A DNA stretch of 32,400 nt from Alphaproteobacteria bacterium (GTDB taxonomy: Bacteria > Pseudomonadota > Alphaproteobacteria > Rickettsiales > JAIXRX01). The stretch is from positions 1 through 32,400 of the forward strand of contig JAIXRX010000179.1 of NCBI GenBank assembly GCA_027485005.1. Reading direction: 5' to 3'. Each line of letters opens with the position of its first letter. Positions within the stretch are counted from its first letter, which is position 1. A program made the translations under genes and the position numbers. Below the pieces are notes generated by a model. It saw only the letters and a program-made list of their open reading frames with translations. It was not told the origin of the DNA and did not search any database. Shown piece after piece: positions 24,557-32,187 of the stretch.

Positions 24557-24934
24557 TTAGCGGGTTTCTATCGTTGCCTCGCGGCGGCCGCTCACATTGC
24601 GAATTTCTTGCCTGCCTCCATACCCTTTCTCGATGCGGTGAGTGATACGGCCAGAGCCATCCTTAATGTATTGGCGGTCACCAATGCCGGGCTCGATGGT
24701 GCCAGTGCGGCGGCCGCTGGAATCCTTTATCACTAAGCGGTCGCCTATCCCTTGCTCAACGGTTCCGATGCGTTTGCCGCTGGCGTCGCGGCGAATCCAG
24801 CGGTCGCCATAGGATTTCTCGACGGTTTCAGCGCGCTTGCCGGAGCTGTCGCGCACGACATAGCGATCTTGCGCATGCGCGGCGGTGCAGAGGAAAAGCA
24901 ATGTAAGGGTAGCAAGTATGGTTGTTGCGCGCAT
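24557..24934 (-). CDS. Small secreted protein of five 21-residue repeats
   Basis: A 125-residue protein with a clear Sec signal peptide (about residues 1-22; hydrophobic core, AHA cleavage site) starting at ATG 24934 after AGGA. The rest is five tandem repeats, four of exactly 21 residues and a last one of 19, with consensus D-R-x-x-[IV]-[RK]-D-x-S-G-[KR]-R-x-x-T-[IV]-E-x-x-x-G. Such strand-turn repeats usually build a beta-solenoid or beta-roll-like fold. I do not recognise a named family. Its product should be in the periplasm or outside the cell, which is odd next to DNA-processing enzymes. It lies between the methyltransferase and a small regulator, all on the minus strand, with gaps of about 55-80 bp, so it is probably independent cargo. 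Confidence 0.8.
   Translation of the reverse strand: MRATTILATLTLLFLCTAAHAQDRYVVRDSSGKRAETVEKSYGDRWIRRDASGKRIGTVEQGIGDRLVIKDSSGRRTGTIEPGIGDRQYIKDGSGRITHRIEKGYGGRQEIRNVSGRREATIETR
24560..24868 (-). repeat. Tandem 63 bp coding repeats
   Basis: Five in-frame units (four of 63 bp and a shorter last one) encode the repeats of the secreted protein. The units share D/R/SG/E positions but differ at many third-codon sites, so they are old duplications rather than a recent expansion. Confidence 0.7.
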
Positions 24935-24990
24935 AAAACATCCTTTTTTAGGATGATGCTCGAATCTGAATTAGATTCAAGTGAAAGACG

Positions 24991-25221
24991 CTACAGCAGC
25001 GATTTCAGGATTTTGCTGGGGTTGGCCTTCAGCAGGCGGGTGATCTTCAGGAATTCGATCACATCGAGTCGGCGCTCGCCAAGCTCATACTTGGCAACAA
25101 ATGACTGCGGCTTATCCAGTTCTTTCGCCACTTGCTGCTGTGTCATCCCTGCAGCCTCACGCGCAGCGCGCAATGCAGCGCTGAGTTTGGCGGATTCTTT
25201 GGAATGAATGGTTTTCTTCAC
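24991..25221 (-). CDS. Small XRE-family HTH regulator
   Basis: A 76-residue single-domain protein: LRAAREAAGMTQQQVAKEL (17-35), KPQSFVAKYELGERRLDVIEFLKI (37-60) and a short tail. This is the classic Cro/C1-type fold. It reads from GTG at 25221 with no strong ribosome site; no ATG is available. It is divergent from the Mrr-type endonuclease at 25302 with 80 bp between, like the controller proteins that time restriction genes, so it may regulate that nuclease. It could also control the minus-strand genes after it. Confidence 0.8.
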   Translation of the reverse strand: MKKTIHSKESAKLSAALRAAREAAGMTQQQVAKELDKPQSFVAKYELGERRLDVIEFLKITRLLKANPSKILKSLL

Positions 25222-25301
25222 GGTTGCCGCACAAAGGATTGGATATGTTGTGCAACCAGAGCTAATCCTGCTTTCGGATTATCCCAAAACAGGATGTTTA
25301 T

Positions 25302-26255
25302 ATGCCGCAAGCCAGCAGAGTGACTGCTAAAACAGCCCGCTATATCAAACTTGGAGGTGGCGGCGGATGGGAAGCCCAGTGCCTGAAAGAGGGCACCATG
25401 CGGCTGGGCTATTATGAAGTGCCCCATGAGCTAGGCCTCAAGCGCGACAAAGAGGCGATCAAGAATATCTATAAGGACACTGCTGGTTCGGTAGGGTCTG
25501 CCTCTGACCATGCACGCCAGGTAGTGGATTTTTATGACCCAGCCCCGGATGTGCTCTGGATCACCTTTGCCGATGGGCATTTATGGTGGGCGAAGGCTAC
25601 CCCGGAGATCACTTATTACGGCAATGACCCTGCAATACATATCGAGGGTAGCCGGTCACGTAAAACGGTCGATGGGTGGCATAAGACCAGCTTAGGCGGC
25701 AAGACCCTGAGGATCCTTGACCTAAATGGCGAGCTGACCAAGACGGGGGCCTATCGCGGCACTATGTGTGATCTAAAGCCCCATATGCGTGATTATGTGT
25801 TGCGCAAAATTAACGACGAGTTGCTGCCGGAGCTGGTGGAAGCGCAGGAAGCGATGGCTGATCTGCTGCATGCCGTGCAGCGGATGATCGCGATGCTGCA
25901 TTGGCGTGATTTTGAGCTGCTGGTAGAGCTGATCTTCAGCCATAGCGGCTGGCAGCGTGTCAGCGTGGTGGGCGATGGGCTGAAAACCACCGATATCGAG
26001 CTGCTGCTTCCGGTTACCGGTGAGCGTGCTATGGTGCAGGTGAAGTCGCAGACATCGCAAGCACAGCTCGATGAATACATCGCGGCATTCGCACGCTGGG
26101 ACATGCAGCGGCTGTTTTATGTCTATCACACGCTTAATAACGCCATGGCACTCGATGTGGAAGATGCACGCGTAACCCTCATCGGGCCTGAAAAGCTATG
26201 CACCATGGTCCTGCGTGCAGGGCTGGTAGAGTGGCTCATGGGCAAAGTGGGCTAA
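25302..26255 (+). CDS. Mrr-type restriction endonuclease with EVE/PUA-like N-terminus
   Basis: A 317-residue protein from ATG 25302 (AGGA 8 bases upstream). Residues 200-265 form an Mrr-like PD-(D/E)XK nuclease: W201-x2-F204-E205, SGWQRV, D231 in TTDIEL, and Q246-x-K248 in MVQVKS, the QxK variant of the catalytic motif. Residues 13-100 (YIKLGGGGGWEAQCLKEGTM-like start, LGYYEV, VDFYDPAPDVLWITFADGHLWWAKA) have the outline of an EVE/PUA-like domain, which reads modified bases; this part is inference. The product would be a type IV enzyme cutting modified phage DNA. A divergent XRE regulator lies 80 bp away. No partner GTPase is present. Confidence 0.75.
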   Translation: MPQASRVTAKTARYIKLGGGGGWEAQCLKEGTMRLGYYEVPHELGLKRDKEAIKNIYKDTAGSVGSASDHARQVVDFYDPAPDVLWITFADGHLWWAKATPEITYYGNDPAIHIEGSRSRKTVDGWHKTSLGGKTLRILDLNGELTKTGAYRGTMCDLKPHMRDYVLRKINDELLPELVEAQEAMADLLHAVQRMIAMLHWRDFELLVELIFSHSGWQRVSVVGDGLKTTDIELLLPVTGERAMVQVKSQTSQAQLDEYIAAFARWDMQRLFYVYHTLNNAMALDVEDARVTLIGPEKLCTMVLRAGLVEWLMGKVG

Positions 26256-26431
26256 AAAAAGCTTTTCATGCATTTTTGATTTGTTTATATTAGGCCTTAC
26301 AAAGCAGTTGGTATTGTGTTCGGAAGCTGGTTTTAGTGGTTTTTAGCGCTGTTTTGTTTTTTGGAAGGTAGATTGGCACGAACGGAGTGCGAGCAGCGAG
26401 GCTTGAAGGCCATCCTGAGTAATCACCTGGA

Positions 26432-26473
26432 TTTATTCGAATAAACGGTTTGTAGCGCAATGCTGTGTTGCGC
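26432..26473. promoter_or_regulatory. Palindromes upstream of the ParB-methyltransferase operon
   Basis: A perfect 14 bp palindrome TTTATTCGAATAAA (26432-26445) is followed 9 bases later by GCGCAA-TGCTGTG-TTGCGC (26455-26473). They lie 36-77 bp before the ATG at 26509, where an operator or ParB-binding site for this operon would be expected. The gap 26256-26508 holds no ORF, and no confident -35/-10 pair was found. Confidence 0.45.
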
Positions 26474-26508
26474 GGCTGATTGTTCGTGTTTCCAGAGAGG
26501 AGCTCATT

Positions 26509-27849
26509 ATGGAAACTTCACGTCACGGTGATATTGTTCACCGCCCCATTTCTTCACTCAAACCCAACCCCCGCAATGCGCGTACGCATAGTAAGCGCCA
26601 GATTCGCAAAATCGCCAATAGCATCGATGCATTCGGCTTCATCGGTTGTATTTTAATCGATACGGGAGGTACCATCATTGCCGGTCATGGTCGCCTTGAA
26701 GCGGCAAAGCTGCTCAAGATGGAAACGGTACCAACGCTCACCATTTCGCATCTGAACCCTGAAGAGATTCGTGCCTTAATGATGGCTGATAATCGCCTGG
26801 CCGAGCTTGCAGGCTGGGACGATGGGATCCTTGCTATCGAGTTTCAGGATCTGATGAGTACAAATCTTAAGTTCGACATCACGCTGACTGGCTTCGAAGC
26901 ACCACAGATCGATATGATCATCATGAAGCAACGCGCGGCTGAGGATGAGGAATCCGGCGATCAGGTGTTCATGGATGAGAACGATCCGGTCGTGAGCCGC
27001 CCGGGCGATCTCTGGCTGGCCGAAGAGCACCGCATCTACTGCGGCAATGCGCTCGAGCCAGAGTCCTATGCCCACCTCATGCAGGGTGACGTGGCGGATG
27101 TCGTTTTCACAGATTATCCGTATAACGTAAAAATTTCAGGCAACGTGTCCGGTCTCGGCAAGCATAAGCATGGCGAGTTCGCGATGGGATCGGGCGAGAT
27201 GGGCGATCCACAGTTCATTGGTTTCATGCACACCGCTGCCATGCGTATTACTGAAAATGCACGCGCAGGAAGCATTCACTTCCTGTGCATGGATTGGCGC
27301 GGGGCGGATAAGCTCATGCAGGCGTCGCAGGGCGTTTACAGCGAGTTGAAGAATATTTGCGTGTGGAATAAAGATAAGGGCGGCATGGGGGCGCTCTACC
27401 GCTCGAAGCATGAGTTCGTCTTTGTTTATAAGCAAGGCGATGCGCCACACGTGAATAATATCGAGCTCGGCCGTCACGGACGCAATCGCACCAATGTATG
27501 GGATTACCCCAGCGCCAACAGCATGATGAACCGCGATGGCGGCATGCTGACCAAGCACCCCACGCCAAAGCCCGTGGCCATGGTTGCCGATGCGATTCGC
27601 GATTGCTCGAACCAGCGCGACCTTGTCCTTGATCCGTTTGGTGGTGGAGGCAGCACCCTGATGGCCGCGGAGCGCACGGGGCGCGTTGCGCGCATCATGG
27701 AAATCGAACCGCGTTACGTAGACGTGATCATTCGCCGCTGGCAGCAGAAGACCGGTAAATCGGCGATTCTTGCCTCGAGCGGGCTTCCCTTCGATGCCGT
27801 AGCCACTGCGCGCGCCGCTCAGGCAGGCAAGGAGGTGCAGCATGGCTAA
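26509..27849 (+). CDS. ParB-N domain fused to a beta-class DNA methyltransferase
   Basis: A 446-residue fusion, with GAGGAG before the ATG. Residues 10-100 form a ParB-like N-terminal domain (SLKPNPRNARTHS, IIAGHGRLEAAK at 56-67, ADNRLAE). Residues 165-415 form a methyltransferase with motif IV first and motif I last: FTDYPYNV (200-207), HPTPKP (350-355), and DPFGGGGST (375-383). This order is that of beta-class N6-adenine or N4-cytosine enzymes. Motif IV reads D-Y-P-Y instead of the usual D-P-P-Y. It is common for such genes to precede a terminase in alphaproteobacterial prophage-like elements, perhaps marking the element's DNA. The stop overlaps the next start by 8 bp (ATGGCTAA). Confidence 0.85.
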   Translation: METSRHGDIVHRPISSLKPNPRNARTHSKRQIRKIANSIDAFGFIGCILIDTGGTIIAGHGRLEAAKLLKMETVPTLTISHLNPEEIRALMMADNRLAELAGWDDGILAIEFQDLMSTNLKFDITLTGFEAPQIDMIIMKQRAAEDEESGDQVFMDENDPVVSRPGDLWLAEEHRIYCGNALEPESYAHLMQGDVADVVFTDYPYNVKISGNVSGLGKHKHGEFAMGSGEMGDPQFIGFMHTAAMRITENARAGSIHFLCMDWRGADKLMQASQGVYSELKNICVWNKDKGGMGALYRSKHEFVFVYKQGDAPHVNNIELGRHGRNRTNVWDYPSANSMMNRDGGMLTKHPTPKPVAMVADAIRDCSNQRDLVLDPFGGGGSTLMAAERTGRVARIMEIEPRYVDVIIRRWQQKTGKSAILASSGLPFDAVATARAAQAGKEVQHG

Positions 27850-28216
27850 AGATTATAAAATCGGCCGCGGCAAGCCGCCTGCGGACAAGCAGTTCAAGCC
27901 AGGCCAGTCGGGGAATCCGGCTGGCCGCCCCAAAGGCAGCAAAAACTTTAAAACTGACTTCATGGAGGAATTGCAGGTCAAGATTGAGATCGCCGAATCC
28001 GGTGCAAAGCAAACCGTTACCAAGCAGCGCGCGCTCATCAAGCGCATGATCAACGCAGCGCTGAGCGGTGACGCCAAGCACGCGGATATGGTTGCTCGTC
28101 TTACCTTGAGCTTCACTGAAGTGGATGATGCAAAAGGCAGCGAGCAAATGAGCGAGGAAGATCTGGCACTGCTGGAAGCCTTCATCCAGGGGCAGCGCGG
28201 GGGTAACAATGCATAG
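27842..28216 (+). CDS. DUF5681 protein, possible small-terminase-like partner
   Basis: A 124-residue basic protein with a perfect ribosome site (GGAGG, 6 bases before ATG). The DUF5681 signature is at the N-terminus: F-K-P-G-Q-S-G-N-P-A-G-R-P-K-G-S-K-N (18-35). The rest is helical (ALIKRMINAALSGDAKHADMVARLTL). The function is not established; constant placement directly before TerL suggests that it binds DNA for the terminase, which is inference. It overlaps both neighbours by 8 bp. Confidence 0.8.
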   Translation: MAKDYKIGRGKPPADKQFKPGQSGNPAGRPKGSKNFKTDFMEELQVKIEIAESGAKQTVTKQRALIKRMINAALSGDAKHADMVARLTLSFTEVDDAKGSEQMSEEDLALLEAFIQGQRGGNNA

Positions 28217-29639
28217 CATCCAACACCTGCCTGCTGAATTCAAGCGCAAGGCCCTTAACTGGGCCTTGCGTGAGGATTTTCGTGTTTTCCTGCGCAAAGC
28301 CTTTCATGACGTGCATGGGGTTCCACTCGCGTGGAATTGGCACCATGACGTGATTTGTGACGATCTGATGGCCGCTTATCGCGGCGAGCAACGTCGTCTC
28401 ATCATCAACGTGCCGCCGCGCTCGCTAAAATCCTTCATTTGCAGCGTTGCATTCCCGGCATGGCTGATGGGGCGTAACCCGCGCATCAAAATCATTGGGG
28501 TCAGCTACGCGCAGGACCTGGCCAATAAGTTCTCGCGTGAGCAGCGTATGTTGATGATGCGCCCCTGGTATCAAGAGGCATTCCCCGAGGCGCGTATTAA
28601 CCCAAAGAAAGCCGGTGAAGGCGAATTCGAGTTGCTGGGCGGTGGTTTCCGCCTGGCAACCTCGACTGGCGGCATTCTTACCGGCCGCGGGGCGGATCTG
28701 ATCATCATCGATGACCCCATGAAGCCGCAGGATGCGCTTTCCGAAACCATGCGCATGAATGCCAATAACTGGGTGGATAGCACGCTGATGACCCGCCTGG
28801 ATGATAAGCAGCGTGGGCAAATGGTATTGATCATGCAGCGCCTGCATGAGGAAGATACTACCGGCTACCTGCTTGAGAAAGGCGGATGGACGCATCGTAG
28901 CTTCCCAGCCATTGCCCTTGATGATGAGCGTTGGCAAACCGGCGGCGGCAAAGTCTACACGCGCAAGGCGGGTGAATTGCTCCACCCCTCGCGTGAGCCA
29001 AAGCAGGTGCTCGATGATTTGCGTCGTGACCTGGGCCAAATGAACTTCAGTGCCCAGTACCAGCAGATGCCGGTGCCGTTCGATGGAAACATGCTCAAGA
29101 AAGAGTGGTTCCGCTATTATGACGGAGCCCCCTCGCAATCGCAGCGCTTCGTCATGAGCGTGGATACGGCCATGAAGGAAGGTGCCGATAATGATTGGAC
29201 GGTCATCACCATCTGGCAGATGGAAAAAGACGCCTATTATCTGGTGCACATGACCCGTGAAAAAATGGCATTTCCCAAATTGCATGCCACCATTCGCTAC
29301 TTGAAGGAGGTTTTTAAGGTACGCACAATCCTGATCGAAGATACAGGCTCTGGCACTGCACTGATTCAGCAGCTGCGCTTTGAAAACATCTACTGCCACG
29401 GCGTGAAGCCCGTGGGAGATAAGGTTGAGCGTCTCGCTACTGCCAGCATCGCGTTTGAGCAGGGTCGCGTTTATTTCCCGGCCCATGCGTCGTGGCTGCC
29501 CGATCTTGAGCGTGAATTGCTTGGCTTTCCGGCCACAAAACACGATGATCAGGTCGATAGCATCAGCCAATACCTGAACTGGGCGCTCACGGAGGGGCGC
29601 TACGTTATAGGTTATGCACGCGCAATCGGCATGTACTGA
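28209..29639 (+). CDS. Phage terminase large subunit (TerL)
   Basis: A 476-residue, apparently complete TerL. The ATPase half has Walker A-like NVPPRSLKS (67-75) with K74, Walker B LIIIDDP (164-170), and a coupling region IMQRLHEEDTTGYLL (208-222). The RNase H-like nuclease half has its acidic residues in place: D319 (MSVDTA), E377/D378 (LIEDTGSG) and D446/D447/D450 (HDDQVDS). The enzyme packages DNA into preformed phage heads, cutting it at start and end. No portal, protease, capsid or tail gene is present anywhere in the window, so packaging would need heads from another phage, or the gene has another use. It is coupled to the DUF5681 gene by an 8 bp overlap. Confidence 0.9.
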   Translation: MHSIQHLPAEFKRKALNWALREDFRVFLRKAFHDVHGVPLAWNWHHDVICDDLMAAYRGEQRRLIINVPPRSLKSFICSVAFPAWLMGRNPRIKIIGVSYAQDLANKFSREQRMLMMRPWYQEAFPEARINPKKAGEGEFELLGGGFRLATSTGGILTGRGADLIIIDDPMKPQDALSETMRMNANNWVDSTLMTRLDDKQRGQMVLIMQRLHEEDTTGYLLEKGGWTHRSFPAIALDDERWQTGGGKVYTRKAGELLHPSREPKQVLDDLRRDLGQMNFSAQYQQMPVPFDGNMLKKEWFRYYDGAPSQSQRFVMSVDTAMKEGADNDWTVITIWQMEKDAYYLVHMTREKMAFPKLHATIRYLKEVFKVRTILIEDTGSGTALIQQLRFENIYCHGVKPVGDKVERLATASIAFEQGRVYFPAHASWLPDLERELLGFPATKHDDQVDSISQYLNWALTEGRYVIGYARAIGMY

Positions 29640-29696
29640 GCAGATTCCATTCGACTTCCCCTGCACGGCAAGCATTCGTGGTGGCAGGAGGTTGAT

Positions 29697-30137
29697 ATGG
29701 ATAAAGGCTTACAAAAGCGGCTTACGGCACTGGCAGCGATGGATCGGGATGCGCTGCTGGCAGAATGGGAGCGCCACTTTAAAACGCCGCCACGCAACAC
29801 CCGGCGGGACTATCTGCTGGCAGAGATTAGCTACCACCTGCAGGCCCGTGCGCTGGGAGGCATCAGCACGACGATCAAGAACAAACTAGAGCGCATGGCT
29901 TTCGGTGGGCAGTCACAACACCAGGGTAAATTCACGATGCAGCCTGGCAGTCGGTTGGTGCGTGAATGGAACGGCAAATCCCACACCGTCATCGTGCACA
30001 CGGATGGGTATGAATATGACGGTACGCGTTATCGCAGCCTTTCCAAAGTGGCGACCGCCATCACGGGTGCCCATTGGTCGGGGCCGCTCTTCTTCGGAAT
30101 CAAGAAACAGAAAGGTGCCCATGAAAAAGTCGCCTAA
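29697..30137 (+). CDS. DUF2924 protein
   Basis: A 146-residue protein with a strong ribosome site (AGGAGG) before ATG 29697. It has the DUF2924 pattern: RDYLLAEISYHLQARALGG (42-60), a middle part with PGSRLVREWNGKSHTVIV (83-100), then GYEYDGTRYRSLSKVATAITGAHWSGPLFFG (104-134). The W-N/K-G-x-x-H-x-V and SLS-x-VA-x-x-ITG-x-x-W-x-G motifs are those I know for the family. Its function is unknown, but it almost always precedes a serine recombinase, as here (17 bp overlap), and may assist it as an accessory or directionality factor. Confidence 0.82.
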   Translation: MDKGLQKRLTALAAMDRDALLAEWERHFKTPPRNTRRDYLLAEISYHLQARALGGISTTIKNKLERMAFGGQSQHQGKFTMQPGSRLVREWNGKSHTVIVHTDGYEYDGTRYRSLSKVATAITGAHWSGPLFFGIKKQKGAHEKVA

Positions 30138-31776
30138 GATCCGTTGCGCCATCTACACCCGCAAATCTCATGAGGAAGGGCTGGAGCAGGAATTTAACAG
30201 CCTGGATGCCCAGCGCGTTGCCGCTGAGGCTTACATCCAAAGCCAGATGCATGAGGGCTGGGAAGCGTTGCCCACCCTCTATGACGACGGCGGCTATAGC
30301 GGTGGCACATTAGAGCGCCCAGCACTGCAACGGCTGCTCGCGGATATTAAGCGGGGTGAGATTGATGTAATTGTCGTCTACAAAGTAGACCGGCTGTCAC
30401 GCTCGCTGCTGGATTTCTCCAAGCTGGTGGAAACATTCGATGCGCACAACGTATCGTTTGTATCGGTGACCCAGCAGTTCAACACCACCAATTCCATGGG
30501 TAGGCTGACGCTCAATATCCTGCTTAGCTTTGCGCAATTCGAGCGCGAAGTAACGGGTGAGCGCATCCGGGATAAATTCGCCGCCTCTAAAAAGAAGGGA
30601 ATGTGGATGGGCGGTCCTATACCGCTGGGGTATGATGTACAGCATCGCAAGTTGCTGGTGAACGAGCTGGAAGCCGAGCAAGTGCGGTTTATTTACCAGA
30701 AATACCTGGACCTAAAATCCCTGCATGCGGTGAAGGATTATCTCAATACCCACGGCCATCAGCCTAAACGCTGGCTTACGCCTGCCGGAAAGGAAGCTGG
30801 GCCACAACGCTATTGCCTGCAGAGCGTGCGCACCATCCTTTCCAACCCCATCTACGTTGGCAAAATCAAACATAAGGAGAAAATCTATGATGGGGAGCAC
30901 CAGCCCATTCTCGAACTAAGCACATGGCAGGCAGCGCAGCAGGTAATGCAAACCAACTCGGTGGCACGTAGATCACCTCGCAATCACGACCATGCGATTT
31001 TATTCAAGGGCAAGGTTTTTGATGCCGCCGGGCAGCTATTCAGTACCACCTACACAGGGCGCGGTACCAAGCGTTATCATTACTACCTTAACAAAGTGAC
31101 CAAGGCCCGCATCAGTATCGGCGAGCTGAACGGTATCGTTAGCAATGCCATCCAGGGCTTGGATATCGCAGCGGCAGCGCTGAGCGTCCCCGGCGTCAGC
31201 CATCTTGAACTGGCCGGGCGCTATCAGGGGGCGGTTGACAGAATCCTCACCCAAGCCCTAGAGCGCGTTGTCTTGCATGAGGCATCCGTCAACATCCTCA
31301 TCAGCAAACAGCAGCTTATCTCTATCCTGCAACAGGCCGCATCCCATGCCGGCAATGCAAATTCCTCCGCCATGCTGACCGCCATGATCGACCACCCCGA
31401 AACTATAGAGCTCACCGTCGATGTGGCCTTCCGCAGCTATGCCGGACGTAAGATTGCGTTCAGCGCCAAGCGCGGAGCCGTTAATATTCACCAGACGAAC
31501 CATGATCAATCTCTGGTCACGGCTATAGTGCGATCCTACAAATGGAACAAAATGATGGATGCTGGCGAACTGGCATCCGCTGCCGACATCGCTACCAAGG
31601 AAAAGGTCGAGCGCACCTATGCCGGAGATGTGCTTCGCCTGAAATATCTGGCCCCTGAAATCGTGACCATGATTATGAATGGCACTCAGCCGCGCACCCT
31701 GAAAGTCAGCCAACTGCTACGCCAGCAGCTTCCGCTGGATTGGGAAGCTCAGAAGCGGCTTCTTAACATCGCCTAA
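30121..31776 (+). CDS. Large serine recombinase 2 (candidate island integrase)
   Basis: A 551-residue protein from ATG 30121 (AGGTG upstream); the frame is open further left, but that part lies inside the DUF2924 gene. The catalytic domain has S16 in YTRKS, and D90-R91-x2-R94 in VDRLSRSLLDF. The recombinase domain includes the IPLGYDV start, LNTHGHQP and VRTILSNPIYVGKIKHKEK. The C-terminal zinc-ribbon-like cysteines of some relatives are absent. It is the last gene of the terminase operon and ends about 200 bp from tRNA-Ala, the classic position of an integrase next to its attachment site. Similarity to the recombinase at 11358 is limited to family motifs, so they are different enzymes. Confidence 0.9.
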   Translation: MKKSPKIRCAIYTRKSHEEGLEQEFNSLDAQRVAAEAYIQSQMHEGWEALPTLYDDGGYSGGTLERPALQRLLADIKRGEIDVIVVYKVDRLSRSLLDFSKLVETFDAHNVSFVSVTQQFNTTNSMGRLTLNILLSFAQFEREVTGERIRDKFAASKKKGMWMGGPIPLGYDVQHRKLLVNELEAEQVRFIYQKYLDLKSLHAVKDYLNTHGHQPKRWLTPAGKEAGPQRYCLQSVRTILSNPIYVGKIKHKEKIYDGEHQPILELSTWQAAQQVMQTNSVARRSPRNHDHAILFKGKVFDAAGQLFSTTYTGRGTKRYHYYLNKVTKARISIGELNGIVSNAIQGLDIAAAALSVPGVSHLELAGRYQGAVDRILTQALERVVLHEASVNILISKQQLISILQQAASHAGNANSSAMLTAMIDHPETIELTVDVAFRSYAGRKIAFSAKRGAVNIHQTNHDQSLVTAIVRSYKWNKMMDAGELASAADIATKEKVERTYAGDVLRLKYLAPEIVTMIMNGTQPRTLKVSQLLRQQLPLDWEAQKRLLNIA

Positions 31777-31808
31777 ATCCCATCGATTTTAACCCCATCA
31801 AAGCAAAG

Positions 31809-31893
31809 TATGGGGGCAGCCGAATTTCGGGTTTGAGAGAATCCGGCAAACCGGCTCCTAAAATGCCAAAAATCCTACTCTCTAGCCCCCATA
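31809..31893. other. Nested inverted repeat between recombinase and tRNA
   Basis: The outer arms TATGGGGGC (31809-31817) and GCCCCCATA (31885-31893) are perfectly complementary over 9 bp; inner arms AGCCG (31818-31822) and CGGCT (31852-31856) add to the structure. The region 31777-31979 contains no ORF. Its position suggests part of the recombinase's attachment region or a small structured RNA; there is no T-run, so it is not a standard terminator. Confidence 0.4.
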
Positions 31894-31979
31894 GTCTGGA
31901 GGCATGAGTCGCTGAGGCCCGCAGAACGCGCGCATTGTCATGAATGTGGGTGGAGAGAGGGGAATCTAACTTTGGAAAT

Positions 31980-32055
<76 letters not shown>

Positions 32056-32134
32056 ATCTTTAACAGAAGGTGGTTGGCTTTTAGCAAAGCTGCGGCAAGT
32101 TGCAACCTCAAATTACGCTCGCGCCCGCTCCACC

Positions 32135-32165
32135 CACAAAAAAGGGAGCGCTGAGGCTCCCTTTC
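32135..32165 (-). terminator. Rho-independent terminator of the HMA gene
   Basis: A 9 bp stem, AAAGGGAGC (32141-32149) with GCTCCCTTT (32156-32164), has a 6-base loop and is followed on the minus strand by a T-run. It lies 23 bp after the stop of the HMA gene. Confidence 0.85.
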
Positions 32166-32187
32166 TCAATGCTTTTGGGCGCTGCCA

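Noticed and set aside
24560..24868. CRISPR-like periodic repeat
   Set aside because: The 63 bp period is in-frame coding repetition of one secreted protein, without unique spacers.
26256..26300. Terminator after the Mrr-type gene (AAAAAAAGCTTTT and T-rich sequence)
   Set aside because: It is a short AT palindrome with no GC stem, so not a credible rho-independent terminator.
27136..27843. A 235-codon minus-strand frame opposite the ParB-methyltransferase gene
   Set aside because: The plus-strand frame has all methyltransferase motifs; the antisense product is His/Ala-rich with no domain.
28425..29675. A 416-codon minus-strand frame opposite the terminase gene
   Set aside because: It is long only because of codon bias in the real gene. 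The plus frame carries complete TerL motifs.
29905..30120. An extended N-terminus of the second recombinase (in-frame open to 29905)
   Set aside because: The extension lies within the DUF2924 gene in another frame, and ATG 30121 gives the normal recombinase start with S16 at the expected depth.
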